Below, one piece after another: positions 44,112 through 53,476 of a stretch of 64,000 nucleotides of DNA. Each line of letters starts with the position of its first letter. The first letter of the stretch is position 1. The notes below the pieces were generated by a model that saw nothing but the letters and a program-made list of their open reading frames with translations, did not search any database and was not told where the DNA came from. The translations under genes were made by a program, and so were the position numbers. The DNA is from Bifidobacterium goeldii (GTDB taxonomy: Bacteria; Actinomycetota; Actinomycetes; Actinomycetales; Bifidobacteriaceae): positions 1 to 64,000 of the forward strand of contig NZ_QXGL01000004.1 in the NCBI RefSeq assembly GCF_003951095.1, read 5' to 3'.

Positions 44112-44183
44112 AAAAATGCCACCAAAAATGCCACCAAGTGGCCGAATACGCTCTCAGTGAGCCATTGCACCTAAAAATGCACC
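44112..44183. repeat. AAAAATGCCACC repeats upstream of integrase 2
   Basis: Two tandem perfect copies of a 12-mer (44112-44123 and 44124-44135) and a third copy lacking one base at 44173-44183. Short repeats at this position are typical integrase arm sites, so the attachment site is probably close. The rest of 44058-44539 has no gene. Confidence 0.55.
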
Positions 44184-44435
44184 TCTAGTGCCTTAGGCCT
44201 TGCAATCATTGAGGTTTAGGCTGATTCGATCACTCGTCACAGGTCGTTTCGACCATCAGCCGCATGAAGATGACGATAAGGAGCAACACTGCTTGCGTGT
44301 CTATTGGAAGAAAGCGGGAACCGTTGCTATGATTGATTTTGTAAGTAATGAAGGTAAATTTATTTGCCCCCGGAGTGGTGGAGATGGACCTGTACGACGC
44401 TGGGCCGTATCCCCCTCTCTGGGGGTACGAGCGAC

Positions 44436-44468
44436 AAAAGCGTTGGAATCCAAGATTCCAACGCTTTT
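44436..44468. terminator. strong terminator-like hairpin
   Basis: A perfect 15-bp stem (44436-44450 with 44454-44468) with a 3-base loop, followed by TCTTTTTTTC. No gene on the + strand before it was recognised, so it may end a lost gene or an RNA. Confidence 0.7.
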
Positions 44469-44539
44469 CTTTTTTTCAACCTGTACCGCTTTAGACGGAT
44501 GTTGGACGGCAGCGATATTTCGGGTTATAAGCCCACTCA

Positions 44540-44692
44540 CTACATTCCTATAGTCTCTAGTTCGCCTGCCAGGTCGAGTTCCACGAATGCGAGGTTACTA
44601 CCGCGTTCGAGCGAGTGGCAGTCTTGCATGCCGTATTGCCAGGATTCCTCCGCGCCCTCCACGACCAGCAGGACGATCTTGCGTTTAGCCAC
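44540..44692 (-). pseudogene. truncated TOPRIM/RloB-like gene start
   Basis: From GTG 44692 the frame reads AKRKIVLLVVEGAEESWQ and stops after 50 residues. The start resembles the Toprim-type partner found after AAA ATPases in abortive-infection pairs, but only the beginning is left. Overlaps the end of the ATPase remnant. Confidence 0.4.
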
Positions 44693-45145
44693 GGTTCGCC
44701 CCCGTTCCGGCAGCATTGAGCGCGGCCAGATCGTCGTCGATGTCGTCGTCCTCGTCGGGGTGGCCGGCGGCGTAGAGGCTGTTGCCGAACATGCGCGGGA
44801 TGGGCGAATCGTAGATGTCGGGGCCATCCCATCCGAGTTCGCTGGCCGTCAGGTACCGTTTGCGCTGGTTGTTCGTGGAGGACTTGCGCGGGATGGTCAC
44901 GAACCGGTTATCAGGATCGGTCACCGTCGTGCGGATGCAGCTGTTCGGCAGCACCTCCAACGCCCGCAGGTTATGGGGCAGTGAACACCAATTGCCCCGC
45001 ACACCCGTCCGCCAGCTGGCTCAGCATGTCGCCGAGCAGCAGCTCGAACGCGCCAGAGTCGAACTCGTCCACAGCGACCAGCGCGTTCTCGTCGTTATAT
45101 GCGTGCTTGAGATAACGGTACACACAGCCGGCGGTATTTGTTCAC
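44685..45145 (-). pseudogene. remnant of an AAA-family (OLD/RloA-like) ATPase
   Basis: The C-terminal part of an AAA ATPase is readable in two frames: first NDENALVAVDEFDSGAFEL (Walker B) then, after a frameshift near 44985, HNLRALEVLPNSCIRTTV and the end at 44685. The N-terminal half with Walker A is missing. Such ATPases pair with a Toprim protein in phage defence, matching the fragment at 44540-44692. Confidence 0.6.
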
Positions 45146-45187
45146 ACAGGAAGTCGCGCGGTGGTCACTGCCACCAAAGATGCCCGT

Positions 45188-46555
45188 TTATAGTAGTCCG
45201 CTCATGTAGAGCGGGAGCTGGATGCGGTTTCCCTGCGCGTCAGCGACAAGTGGTTTGGGCGCGAGTACGTATTCCGTACCGATTCGTTTACCATACATAG
45301 CACGCATTTTGTCCAGCGAGGACGTCGAATATCGTTTACCAGACTTGACCTCGATCGGACTGATTCTATACCGGCCAGCCGCGTTCTCGTATGGCTCGGC
45401 CAGTAGGAAATCGATTTCGACGCGCATTCTGCTGCTATTCGCGTCCGACTGGGAGAAATAAAACAGTTTGTGACCAGATGCCTTGAGTTGTTGGGCGACG
45501 ATGTTTTCAACGATCATGCCTTCATTGAGTTCGATCTTGCCAAACAGGATGTCACGGTACACGTTTTCCTTAGTACTGCGACTATCAGAAAACGCGTGCG
45601 TGACCAGCAGTCCAGTGTCAGCCATGTAGCATTTAACCGCGGACTGTTCCATATTCATACCCAATCCAATGTTCGGGTCGGTAGATCGGAAACAGGGATT
45701 GATCAATCTAGCGTCCGCAAGCCAGAAGAACGAAGCTTGGTAGGCCTGATATCGCGCTCCCTTGCGCAGTGACGCGAGACGGAATCGTTTCTCATGGCGT
45801 GACAATTGCGCCGGAATTTCATCGAAGATGGCTGCGATATTCTTTGCCTCAATCTCGCCATATTTTTCAATGTCTTGACGATATAGGCGTAGGATCGAGC
45901 GTTTTGCTTCATCAGCAGCCATAAAGCTGTTATCAGTGACGTATCGTGCAATGACTTGCGGCATGCCTCCGACGAGCATGTATTCGCGGAACAGTCGTTC
46001 TGCCTTTCGATGCAACATGTCAGGCAACGGCTGTTTGTCTTGGTAGTTGCTGTTAATCAAATCAGCGAGCGGTCGTTCGCCCAAGGCCCACAGAAATTCC
46101 TCGAAGTCGAAAGGATTGAGTTCGAGAGATTCCTCTTCGGACGGGATGAGAATGTCCTTCACATTGCGTTGGATTGATACGAGGGAACCAGTTTCTAGAT
46201 AGTCATAACGGCCGTCTGCAACCAGCTGTTTGGTGAATGCTCTTGCTTGTGGACAGAATTGGACTTCATCGAAGATGATCAGCGTATCTCGCTCGACTGG
46301 CTCAAAGGCGTAGAACGCGAAAAGGTAACGGAAGAATGAGTCGACATCATGCCGTTGATGAAGAAAAAGGTCGATTACCTCACGCGGAGCTTGGGAAAAA
46401 TCGATGAGCAAATACTTTGCATATTCCCGACGTCCGAATTCCTCTGCGAGTACGCTTTTGCCCACACGACGTGCTCCCTCGATCAGCATAGAAGCGCGAC
46501 CGTTACTTTGCTTCCATTCTTGTAAACGTTGATATGCCTTACGTTGATATATCAT
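45188..46555 (-). CDS. AAA ATPase with DUF4143 domain
   Basis: A 455-residue protein. Walker A GARRVGKS lies at about 28-35 and Walker B LIIFDEVQ near 93-100. The C-terminal DUF4143 domain has the nuclease-like VEIDFLLAEPYE and IEVKSGKRYS pattern. Such proteins are widespread and their role is not clear; a mobile or defence link is often proposed. It has three 34-bp-spaced direct repeats just upstream. The gene is intact. Confidence 0.85.
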   Translation of the reverse strand: MIYQRKAYQRLQEWKQSNGRASMLIEGARRVGKSVLAEEFGRREYAKYLLIDFSQAPREVIDLFLHQRHDVDSFFRYLFAFYAFEPVERDTLIIFDEVQFCPQARAFTKQLVADGRYDYLETGSLVSIQRNVKDILIPSEEESLELNPFDFEEFLWALGERPLADLINSNYQDKQPLPDMLHRKAERLFREYMLVGGMPQVIARYVTDNSFMAADEAKRSILRLYRQDIEKYGEIEAKNIAAIFDEIPAQLSRHEKRFRLASLRKGARYQAYQASFFWLADARLINPCFRSTDPNIGLGMNMEQSAVKCYMADTGLLVTHAFSDSRSTKENVYRDILFGKIELNEGMIVENIVAQQLKASGHKLFYFSQSDANSSRMRVEIDFLLAEPYENAAGRYRISPIEVKSGKRYSTSSLDKMRAMYGKRIGTEYVLAPKPLVADAQGNRIQLPLYMSGLL

Positions 46556-46572
46556 GACCGCCCCCTAGGGAT

Positions 46573-46659
46573 ACACAAATGATGGGTAACGTATGCACCT
46601 ATTATGACACAAATGATGGGTAAGCGAAGGACGGAAATATACACAAATGATGGGTAACG
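46573..46659 (-). repeat. three direct repeats at 34-bp spacing upstream of the DUF4143 ATPase
   Basis: ACACAAATGATGGGTAACG begins at 46573, 46607 and 46641; the middle copy differs at the end. The spacing is exactly 34 bp, about three helical turns. They lie 18-104 bases upstream of the start at 46555 and are the likely binding sites of a regulator, perhaps the ATPase itself. The rest of 46660-46853 shows no gene. Confidence 0.7.
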
Positions 46660-46854
46660 GAGCCAGCATAGGTAGACGGCGGTATTTATTACAAGAGCAA
46701 TATCAACGACATTAGGAAATTGGATGATGGGAACACAGACGTATTGGAAATCGGCGATACCACGTGTTCTACCATTACATCTCAATCAGTGGCCCGGCAT
46801 CCAATGGAAAAACAAACCAACTATGGATTCTTGAGTCGGTTGATTGAAAATGCG

Positions 46855-46878
46855 TAGGGGCCGCCGAAGCGACCCCTA
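46855..46878 (-). terminator. terminator of the coiled-coil surface protein gene
   Basis: A 10-bp stem with one mismatch (46855-46864 with 46869-46878), followed on the - strand by GCATTTTC, lies about 50 bases after the stop at 46930. Confidence 0.5.
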
Positions 46879-46929
46879 GCCTAACAGCGATCATAAGCCT
46901 ACCGGCTTACGCTCGTCGTGATATATAGA

Positions 46930-49900
46930 TTACTTCAGCGCGTCGAAAGGCGTGCCTTCTAGGTTCCAGCCGGCGCTGCTGGCTGCATCGCGTTCTGCGC
47001 TGTTTGTGGTGAACAGATGGTCGCCGTTGCCGGGATTGTACAGGCGGTACACGTCGTTCGTACCCTCGGCGTCCTCCGGAGCGAGGAACGCGACACCCTC
47101 ATACTGCCAGCCGGAGCGCACCAGCATGTCCTGCTCGGTCTTGCTCGCGGTGAGCATGTGCTTGCCGCCCGGATTGTAGTAGCGCTTGACCTCCACGCCG
47201 TCCTTCGCAACGCCCTTGAACGCCACGCCCTCCGACTTCCACACGCCAGAAGCGACCAGCGTGTCGCGCTCGTAGGCGCTGGCCGTCAGCAAGTGCTCGC
47301 CGCTAGCCGTGTTGTACACGCGGTACACGTCCCGTGCCTCAGTCTCCGGCTTCACAGTTGGGTCCGGGCCCGGCGTAGGCGTCGGAGTCGGCGCAGGCGT
47401 CAGCTCATCCACCAGCTTCTTGGCATCGTCACGCACCTTGACCGCGGCCTGCAGATCCTTCTCGGCCTGCTCGACAGCCGCAGCCTTCTTCTGCTCGACG
47501 ATCTTGTCCAGGCTCGACTGGGCGGTATCGACCACGCCAGCAGCTTCTTCAGCGGATTCCTTGGCCTTATTCAAAGCGTTCTTCAGGTTCTTCAAATCTG
47601 CGTTGCCGGTCGCGTCGATCAGGTCGTTGTACTCCTGCTCAGCCGTATCAGCAGCGGTCTTCTTCGCATTGGTATCCGACTGGAGCGACGTGAGCTCCTT
47701 GCGTGCTGCAGCAAGCTCATCTGCAACGTTCTGGTAGTCGGCAGCAGCGTCGTCAGCCTTAGTCTTAGCAGCAGCAGCTGCACTAGCCGCCTTGTTGGCT
47801 GCAGCCTGAGCATTGTCTGCAGCAGCGCGCTTTGCAGCCAGATCGTCGGCCTTCGATTGAGCATTCTTGGCTGCCGTATCAGCCTCATCGGAAGCCTTCT
47901 TAGCAGTCTGTTCGGCCGCGGCTGCCGTATCAGCAGCAGTCTTAGCCGTCTGCGCAGCAGTCTCCAGTCCAGCGATAGAACCCTTGGTATCAGCAAGCGC
48001 CTTGTCGGCGGCATCCTGCTTCGACTTCGCCGCATCAGCGGCAGCCTTCAGCTGGTCCACCTGTTCCTTGGTCGGAATCTGCGCGCCCGCACCAAGATCC
48101 TTCTTCGCATCATCCAGTGCCTTCTGTGCGGTCTCAAGACTCTGTTCAGCAGCGGCCTGGTTGCTAACGGCAGTCTGATAGGCAGCCGTCTTTTCAGTAA
48201 GCGCGCTCTGAGCTTCGGCCAGCGCAGTGGCGGCAGCGGTAGCTTCCTGCTGCGCTGTCGTGTAGGCCGAATCAGCAGCAGTCTTATCAGACTGTGCTTT
48301 CGACACATCGTTCTTCAGCTGTTCCTCATACTGGTCGATGCGAGTCAGATATTCCTCGGGCGTGTATTCCGGATCATCTGGAGCAGGGTACATTGGCAGG
48401 CATCCAGCTTCAAAACATTCTTTAGCATTGAACTCCTGCGCAAAAGTCGTACCAAGCATGCCATTGATCGTCATTTTCACATGACTTATGCCAGCACCGG
48501 TAACAACATATTTCACACCCGTATCAGCCACTCCAGCAAGGCCATTCACAATATTCGTGTAATGACCTGTCTGGCATCTGCTATTTTCACTAGTGGGAAC
48601 GCAGCCCTTACCTGACTGAATATCCTTATAATTTTGCTCTTCTTGGTCATACCAACCACGGTAGGCAATTGCAATCGGATTGCTATAGCCTACGTTTGCT
48701 GCTACATTTTCGCCAACCTCGAACTGCTTCGAATGCGGGCTCTCGTTAAAACCAGGCTCCTGGAACTGGCGAGAATAAATATACGATGCATAGTTGGCAT
48801 TCGCCTGACCCATTGCCATGAGACGATCCGTGATTTTCAGCGGATCAAGACCATTCAAAGCACGCTTCTTATTTGTCTCAACAACAATCTGCACGGATTC
48901 ACGGAAATTCTCCATGCTGGTAGCGGAATCACTATCGCCGATATACGGTGTAACCCACTGCTCGATGAGCTCCGGCTGCTGGACTGCGTGGTACCAGTTA
49001 GCACGTCAGCCGCTTCGGGAGCGCCCATGGTCTGGAAGAAATCAATGGAACCGTTCTTGACGCGCTGCTGAACCTGATCGTTCGCAGTATCGGCGGCATC
49101 GGCAGCACTCTTCGCAGCAGTAGCAGCCTGATCCTTAGCGGTCTTATTTGCAGACGCGGTATCAACTGCAGTCTTTGCTGCGGTCTTCTCACTTTCGGCC
49201 GTTGCTACTGCTTGATCGGCCTGCTGCTTTGCCGCAGTAGCCTTGTTGACCTCATTTTGCAGTTCGGTGAGATTGTATAGGCCCAGCGCCTTCTGATACT
49301 CCGCTTGTGCCGCAGCCGCATTGGCTTTCGCTTGATCAGCGGCCGCCTGCAGGTCAGACACACTATCCTGAGCGTTCTTCAACGCGGTAGCTGCCTCAGT
49401 GTATGCCTGCTGCTTTGCTTGCGCGTCTTGTTGCGCATCCTCATATGCTTTGGCCTTCGTGGCAGCATCCTCGGAAGCTTTCTGCGCAGCCTGTTTGGCA
49501 GCAGCTACAGCCTCGACGCTAGCACCCGCCTGTGTGGCGGCTTCTTCAGCCTGCTCGTACGCAGTCTGCTTGTCCTTGGCGGTCTGCTCGGCTTGTTCGT
49601 ATGCTGCTTTAGCATCATTCTTGTGCTGCTCGGCTTGATTAGCCTCGTTCTGCTTCTGCTCAACTTCGGAAGCCTTGGCATTAGACAGTTTCTTGGCAGC
49701 CTCATAGGCAGCCTTTGCCTCGACTACCTTCTGCTCAGCAGCAGCGAGTTTCTCAGGACTGATACCAAGTTCTTCGATCTTGGCATCGTAATCCGCCTGC
49801 GCCTTATCAACAGCTGTCTGAGCGTCCGCTTGCTTTTGCTTCGCAGCATCGAGCGCAGCTTGGGCAGCTTCGACATCCTTGTCGCTCTTCGCCAGATCGG

Positions 49901-50171
49901 CGGCGGTCAGCTTTTTCGCAGCATCGAGCGCGGCCTGCTTGGCGTCGACGTCTTTCTGCGCCGCTTCAAGCTTCGCTTTGGCTTCTTCCAGGGTTGTGCT
50001 GGTTTGAATGACAGCGTCTACTGCTGCACTCGGATTCGATTCTGCAGCGAGCGCGCCCGGGGACATCATGCCCACTGCGATCAACGAGGCTAGACCAGCC
50101 GTCGCAACCCTTGCAACAGTTGGCATACCGGACGGATTGGATTTACGAATACCACTGCTATGTTTTGCCAT
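46930..50171 (-). pseudogene. frameshifted secreted coiled-coil / CAP-domain surface protein
   Basis: Two frames form one protein of about 1080 residues. From ATG 50171 come a signal peptide (ending GALAA), then a long Ala/Gln/Lys coiled coil, up to AADVLTGTTQ. The continuation, WYHAVQQPELIEQW, is in another frame and runs into a CAP/SCP domain (TNKKRALNGLDPL, GENVA, TGHYTNIV), a second coiled coil, a TPTPTPGPDP linker and three YRxYNP repeats (DUF5648-like) at the C terminus. One missing A near 48998-49000 explains the break. It could be a sequencing error or phase-variable. Confidence 0.8.
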
Positions 50172-50288
50172 AGTCTCTTCTCCATCATGGTATGTTCCCT
50201 GCACGGCACAGGGAACCTTAAAGAAAACTGTACGCCCCCTTAGCCTGTTTTGTCATCGGTGTTTTGAGATATGTTGCCGTACAAAAAA

Positions 50289-50316
50289 ACGGCTGCATCC
50301 GTTCGAATGCAGCCGT
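50289..50316 (-). terminator. terminator of the LMW phosphatase gene
   Basis: A perfect 10-bp stem (50289-50298 with 50307-50316), followed on the - strand by seven T, 30 bases after the stop at 50346. Confidence 0.8.
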
Positions 50317-50345
50317 ATATGTGTTGCGTTTGGCAAAAGCGAGGG

Positions 50346-50906
50346 CTACTTCGTTTCCGCGCCGCTTTGCGCACTATCAGCACCAGCACCGTCGAGCTTC
50401 TTCAGCACCCAGTCGATGATGTACGGGGCGACTTCTTCGATCTGCTCGATGGCGATCTGGAATTCGCGCGAGCCACCGTACCATGGGTCGACCAGGTCGA
50501 TCCTGTCCTCCTGGCCGGGTGCCGGCTTGGGCAGGGTCGGGTCGAAGCTGCGGTACATGTGCACTTCAGAACGCTTAGCGGGCGGCAATAATGACAGCAG
50601 CGCGCGCATGTGCGAGGCGGTCATCGGCAGGAACAGGTCGCTTTCTTCGATCTCTTCGCGCGTAATACGATGCGCAAAATGATGCGAAGGAATCTCATAG
50701 CCGTCGGCGCGCAGTACGCGCACGGCACGACGGTCGATCGGATTGCCGTACTCCTCATCGCTCACGCCGCTGGACATGATCCTTACGCGGTCTTCGCCAA
50801 TCCCACGCGCTTCAAACTCGGCGCGCAGAATAATTTCAGCCATGGGCGAGCGGCAAATATTGCCAGTGCACACGGTCATGATCGTGTAGGGGTGCTGCTG
50901 GGTCAT
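50346..50906 (-). CDS. low-molecular-weight protein-tyrosine phosphatase
   Basis: A 186-residue protein with the P-loop VCTGNICRSP (catalytic Cys about 13, Arg about 19) and the DPWYGG loop carrying the general acid Asp. Length matches actinobacterial LMW-PTPs. Removes phosphate from tyrosine, often on exopolysaccharide-control proteins; substrate here unknown. Upstream, a dispersed palindromic repeat separates it from folA. Confidence 0.88.
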   Translation of the reverse strand: MTQQHPYTIMTVCTGNICRSPMAEIILRAEFEARGIGEDRVRIMSSGVSDEEYGNPIDRRAVRVLRADGYEIPSHHFAHRITREEIEESDLFLPMTASHMRALLSLLPPAKRSEVHMYRSFDPTLPKPAPGQEDRIDLVDPWYGGSREFQIAIEQIEEVAPYIIDWVLKKLDGAGADSAQSGAETK

Positions 50907-50978
50907 GGTACTACCTTTGCTACGAGGGTTTAGAAGAGAACTATAGGGATGATGCAGCGATCATGACGACCGCTAGCG

Positions 50979-51030
50979 ATCTCTCCCCCAGTCAGCTTCG
51001 CCGACAGCCCCCTCGTCAGAAGGGGCTGAA
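50979..51030. repeat. dispersed intergenic palindromic repeat, copy 1
   Basis: GATCTCTCCCCCAGTCAGCT, a short loop and AGCCCCCTC...AAGGGGCTG. Related copies lie near 53385, 58238 and 61180, all in intergenic DNA of the core region. Confidence 0.6.
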
Positions 51031-51034
51031 ACAG

Positions 51035-51691
51035 TCAGATCTTCGCGTAGGTGACGAAACGGTAGCGATCGATCAGCTCGCTGGATTTCTTCGGCTTCAT
51101 CCAGTGGCTTTCGTCGACTACCTGCCACAGGCCAGCTTCGACCAGTCCGTCGATGTCAGGCGCGTACGTGTCCGCGTTGATTTGCGCTTGAAGTTTCGTG
51201 ACGAACGCTTTGGTAGCGAACGGCAACGCTTCGTGGAAGATTTGCGCGCCGCCGATAACCCAAATCTCACTGCGATCGAGACCATCATCGGGGATGGCTT
51301 CCTGACGCGCAATATCGAGTGCCGCACCGAAATCAGAGACTACGGTGGCCCCCAACGCTAGATACTGCGGATCATGCGAAATCACAATGTTGTCGCGGTT
51401 GGGTAGCGGACGATACTTCACGTCCAACGATTCCCATGTTTTGCGACCCATGATCACCGGATGCGAGACAGTGAGCTCCTTGAAATGCTTCAAGTCCTCT
51501 GGCAGATGCCATGGCATACCGCCCTCGAATCCAATGGCCCCGTGGCGACCTTCATTGTCGCTCGCCTCGGCCCAAATAAGATTCACCGAAAACGTTTTGG
51601 GGAAATCGTCACCCCAATCGTCGGTGCGTTGTTGCCCGGAAAATCCGGGCTCCGGTTCGTGATAGCCACTGCGGCTACTATCATGCTCCAT
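51035..51691 (-). CDS. folA: dihydrofolate reductase
   Basis: A 218-residue enzyme reducing dihydrofolate to tetrahydrofolate. A 33-residue N-terminal extension precedes the domain, which shows NLIWAEASDNE, GGMPWHLPEDLKHFK, VIMGRKTWES and EIWVIGGAQIF. ATG 51691 follows AAGGAGTGAATGAA; the longer frame up to 51931 lies in thyA. It is 67 bases after thyA and works with it in the thymidylate cycle. Confidence 0.92.
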   Translation of the reverse strand: MEHDSSRSGYHEPEPGFSGQQRTDDWGDDFPKTFSVNLIWAEASDNEGRHGAIGFEGGMPWHLPEDLKHFKELTVSHPVIMGRKTWESLDVKYRPLPNRDNIVISHDPQYLALGATVVSDFGAALDIARQEAIPDDGLDRSEIWVIGGAQIFHEALPFATKAFVTKLQAQINADTYAPDIDGLVEAGLWQVVDESHWMKPKKSSELIDRYRFVTYAKI

Positions 51692-51758
51692 TTCATTCAC
51701 TCCTTGAATCGGACTGGGACATAGTCTAATGGTCGCGTTAGACCGCACGGCAGGGCCG

Positions 51759-52631
51759 TCAGACTGCAACAGGCGCCTTAATCGTTGGATGATGCTGATA
51801 TCCGACAACAGTAAAGTCGCTGTAGTCGTAATCGAACAGCGAATCTGCCTTGCGGATTTCAATCTGCGGGTACGGGTATGGGTCACGCCCCAGCTGTTCG
51901 AGCACCTGCTCAATGTGATTGTCATACACATGGCAGTCGCCGCCGGTCCACACGAACTCTCCCGGCTGCAAACCTGCCTGCTGAGCGATCATCAACGTCA
52001 GTAGCGAGTAGGAGGCGATATTGAACGGCACGCCAAGGAACATGTCGCAGGAACGCTGATACAGCTGGCAGGAGAGCTTGCCATCAGCCACGTAGAACTG
52101 GAAAAGCGCATGGCATGGCGGCAACGCCATGTTCTCCACTTCGGCAGGATTCCATGCCGAAACGACCATGCGACGCGAATCAGGATGGTGCTTGACCAAA
52201 TCGAGCACGTTGGCAATCTGGTCAATAGTACGATTCGGGTCTTCGGGCGTAGGCGCGGGCCAGCTACGCCACTGCACACCGTATACGGGGCCCAGATCGC
52301 CGTTTTCATCAGCCCACTCATCCCAAATGTGCACGCCGTGCTCTTGCAGCCAGCGCACGTTTGATGAGCCTTTCAAAAACCAGAGCAGCTCGTACGCGAG
52401 ACCTTTAAAGAACACGGTTTTGGTAGTGAGCAGCGGGAAGTATTGCGACAAATCAAAACGCATCTGCTGGCCGAACAGCGAAATCGTGCCCGTGCCGGTG
52501 CGATCAGACTTGAGCGTACCTTCGGTAAGGATTTTGCGCACAAGGTCCTCGTACGGCATGGGAATATCGGTATTCAGGCGTGCGGGGATGCGAGCGCGGA
52601 CATCTGCCAACTGTTCGGGTGTCAAAGCCAT
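51759..52631 (-). CDS. thyA: thymidylate synthase
   Basis: A 290-residue enzyme converting dUMP to dTMP. It shows the conserved [18 protein letters not shown] start, [31 protein letters not shown] with the catalytic Cys, and [23 protein letters not shown] 52631 (MALTPEQ) is chosen over 52643 because a weak ribosome site lies before it. Followed by folA in the same direction. Confidence 0.94.
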   Translation of the reverse strand: MALTPEQLADVRARIPARLNTDIPMPYEDLVRKILTEGTLKSDRTGTGTISLFGQQMRFDLSQYFPLLTTKTVFFKGLAYELLWFLKGSSNVRWLQEHGVHIWDEWADENGDLGPVYGVQWRSWPAPTPEDPNRTIDQIANVLDLVKHHPDSRRMVVSAWNPAEVENMALPPCHALFQFYVADGKLSCQLYQRSCDMFLGVPFNIASYSLLTLMIAQQAGLQPGEFVWTGGDCHVYDNHIEQVLEQLGRDPYPYPQIEIRKADSLFDYDYSDFTVVGYQHHPTIKAPVAV

Positions 52632-52842
52632 GCCCACCAGCATAGCGGGGCATGGCTACCGTGCGGCGGATCGCCTCGTCTGCTCGCTTGTTCAGCAGCT
52701 CCTCAACGGGCCAGTATGCTTCCGCTGATCGCCGACAATCGGCCGTCGGCGAGCGCAAACCGGCTAGTTGGGATAGATTGGACAGTGATGTGGCACGGTG
52801 GGCGTGCCGCAGCGTAACGTAACGGACTTCAAGGAGGACGGC

Positions 52843-53256
52843 ATGGCTAAGCGACTGTGGGTTGAGCGCAACAAAGACGGCTCGTGGGATGCGTTCAGCG
52901 ATGATGGCGCACATATCAAGTTCGGTAAGGGCCGTGGGCAGTTTACGCCGGGTGATCTGATGAAGGTTGCACTGGCTGGCTGTGCGGCGCTGTCAAGCGA
53001 GTTTGCTGTTGAGCATGCGCTGGGCGAAGGCAAGGGCGCGAAGATTGTGGTGGATGGCACCTACGACGCTGATAATGACGCGTACATTAACTTCAACGAG
53101 CAGGTGGTAGTGGATGCTACTGATGCTGGTTTGAGCCAAGAGGATGCCGATAAGTTGAAGGAGCGTGTGACTCGCCATATTGAGAAGGGTTGCACGGTCA
53201 AGCACACGTATGAGCAGGAGACTCCTGTGCGTATGGAAGTGACGATTCGCCACTGA
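52843..53256 (+). CDS. OsmC-family protein
   Basis: A 137-residue protein with GQFTPGDLMKVALAGCAALS around the conserved Cys and a second conserved segment near KGCTVKHTYEQETPV. OsmC/Ohr proteins reduce organic peroxides with paired Cys; both are present (about 47 and 117). ATG 52843 follows AAGGAGG. Probably a stand-alone gene ended by the hairpin at 53291-53330. Confidence 0.85.
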   Translation: MAKRLWVERNKDGSWDAFSDDGAHIKFGKGRGQFTPGDLMKVALAGCAALSSEFAVEHALGEGKGAKIVVDGTYDADNDAYINFNEQVVVDATDAGLSQEDADKLKERVTRHIEKGCTVKHTYEQETPVRMEVTIRH

Positions 53257-53290
53257 CGGCGAACGCGTCTGCATACAGTCCCAGACATGA

Positions 53291-53330
53291 CTGAGGGGCG
53301 TTCCGTGTTGGATTGCGGAACGCCCCTCAG
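53291..53330. terminator. terminator between converging osmC-like and usp genes
   Basis: A perfect 15-bp stem (53291-53305 with 53316-53330), 34 bases after the stop at 53256. Confidence 0.8.
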
Positions 53331-53384
53331 TGTGTTTCACGGCGTGTTTCACGATGTTATTGCGTGAATAGTAGTGGTTGCAAA

Positions 53385-53455
53385 GATAGTGGTGACGCTC
53401 CCCCACCCGGCTTCGCCGGGAGCCCCCTCAACTGAGGGGGCTAGAGCTACCGCTC
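53385..53455. repeat. dispersed intergenic palindromic repeat, copy 2
   Basis: GTGGTGACGCTCCCCC, then CCGGCTTCGCCGG, then AGCCCCCTCAACTGAGGGGGCT. Best preserved copy; it lies at the shared 3' end of two converging genes. Confidence 0.65.
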
Positions 53456-53476
53456 ACGCTGTTGCTTGTTCCGCGC

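Noticed and set aside
38341-44230. tRNA gene as integration target near the integrases
   Set aside because: No cloverleaf or T-loop motif was found in the intergenic stretches, so the att site is not assigned to a tRNA.
44300-44470. Possible small RNA or tmRNA end before the strong terminator
   Set aside because: No tRNA-like ends, no tag-reading frame and no conserved core seen; only the terminator hairpin is supported.
46573-46659. Possible CRISPR array because of regularly spaced repeats
   Set aside because: Only three copies, 15-bp gaps between repeats and no cas genes; better explained as operator sites.
47017-48615. A 532-residue + strand open frame opposite the coiled-coil protein
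   Set aside because: A shadow of the Ala/Gln-rich repeats; its own product is a Leu/Ser/Arg low-complexity string with no start signal.
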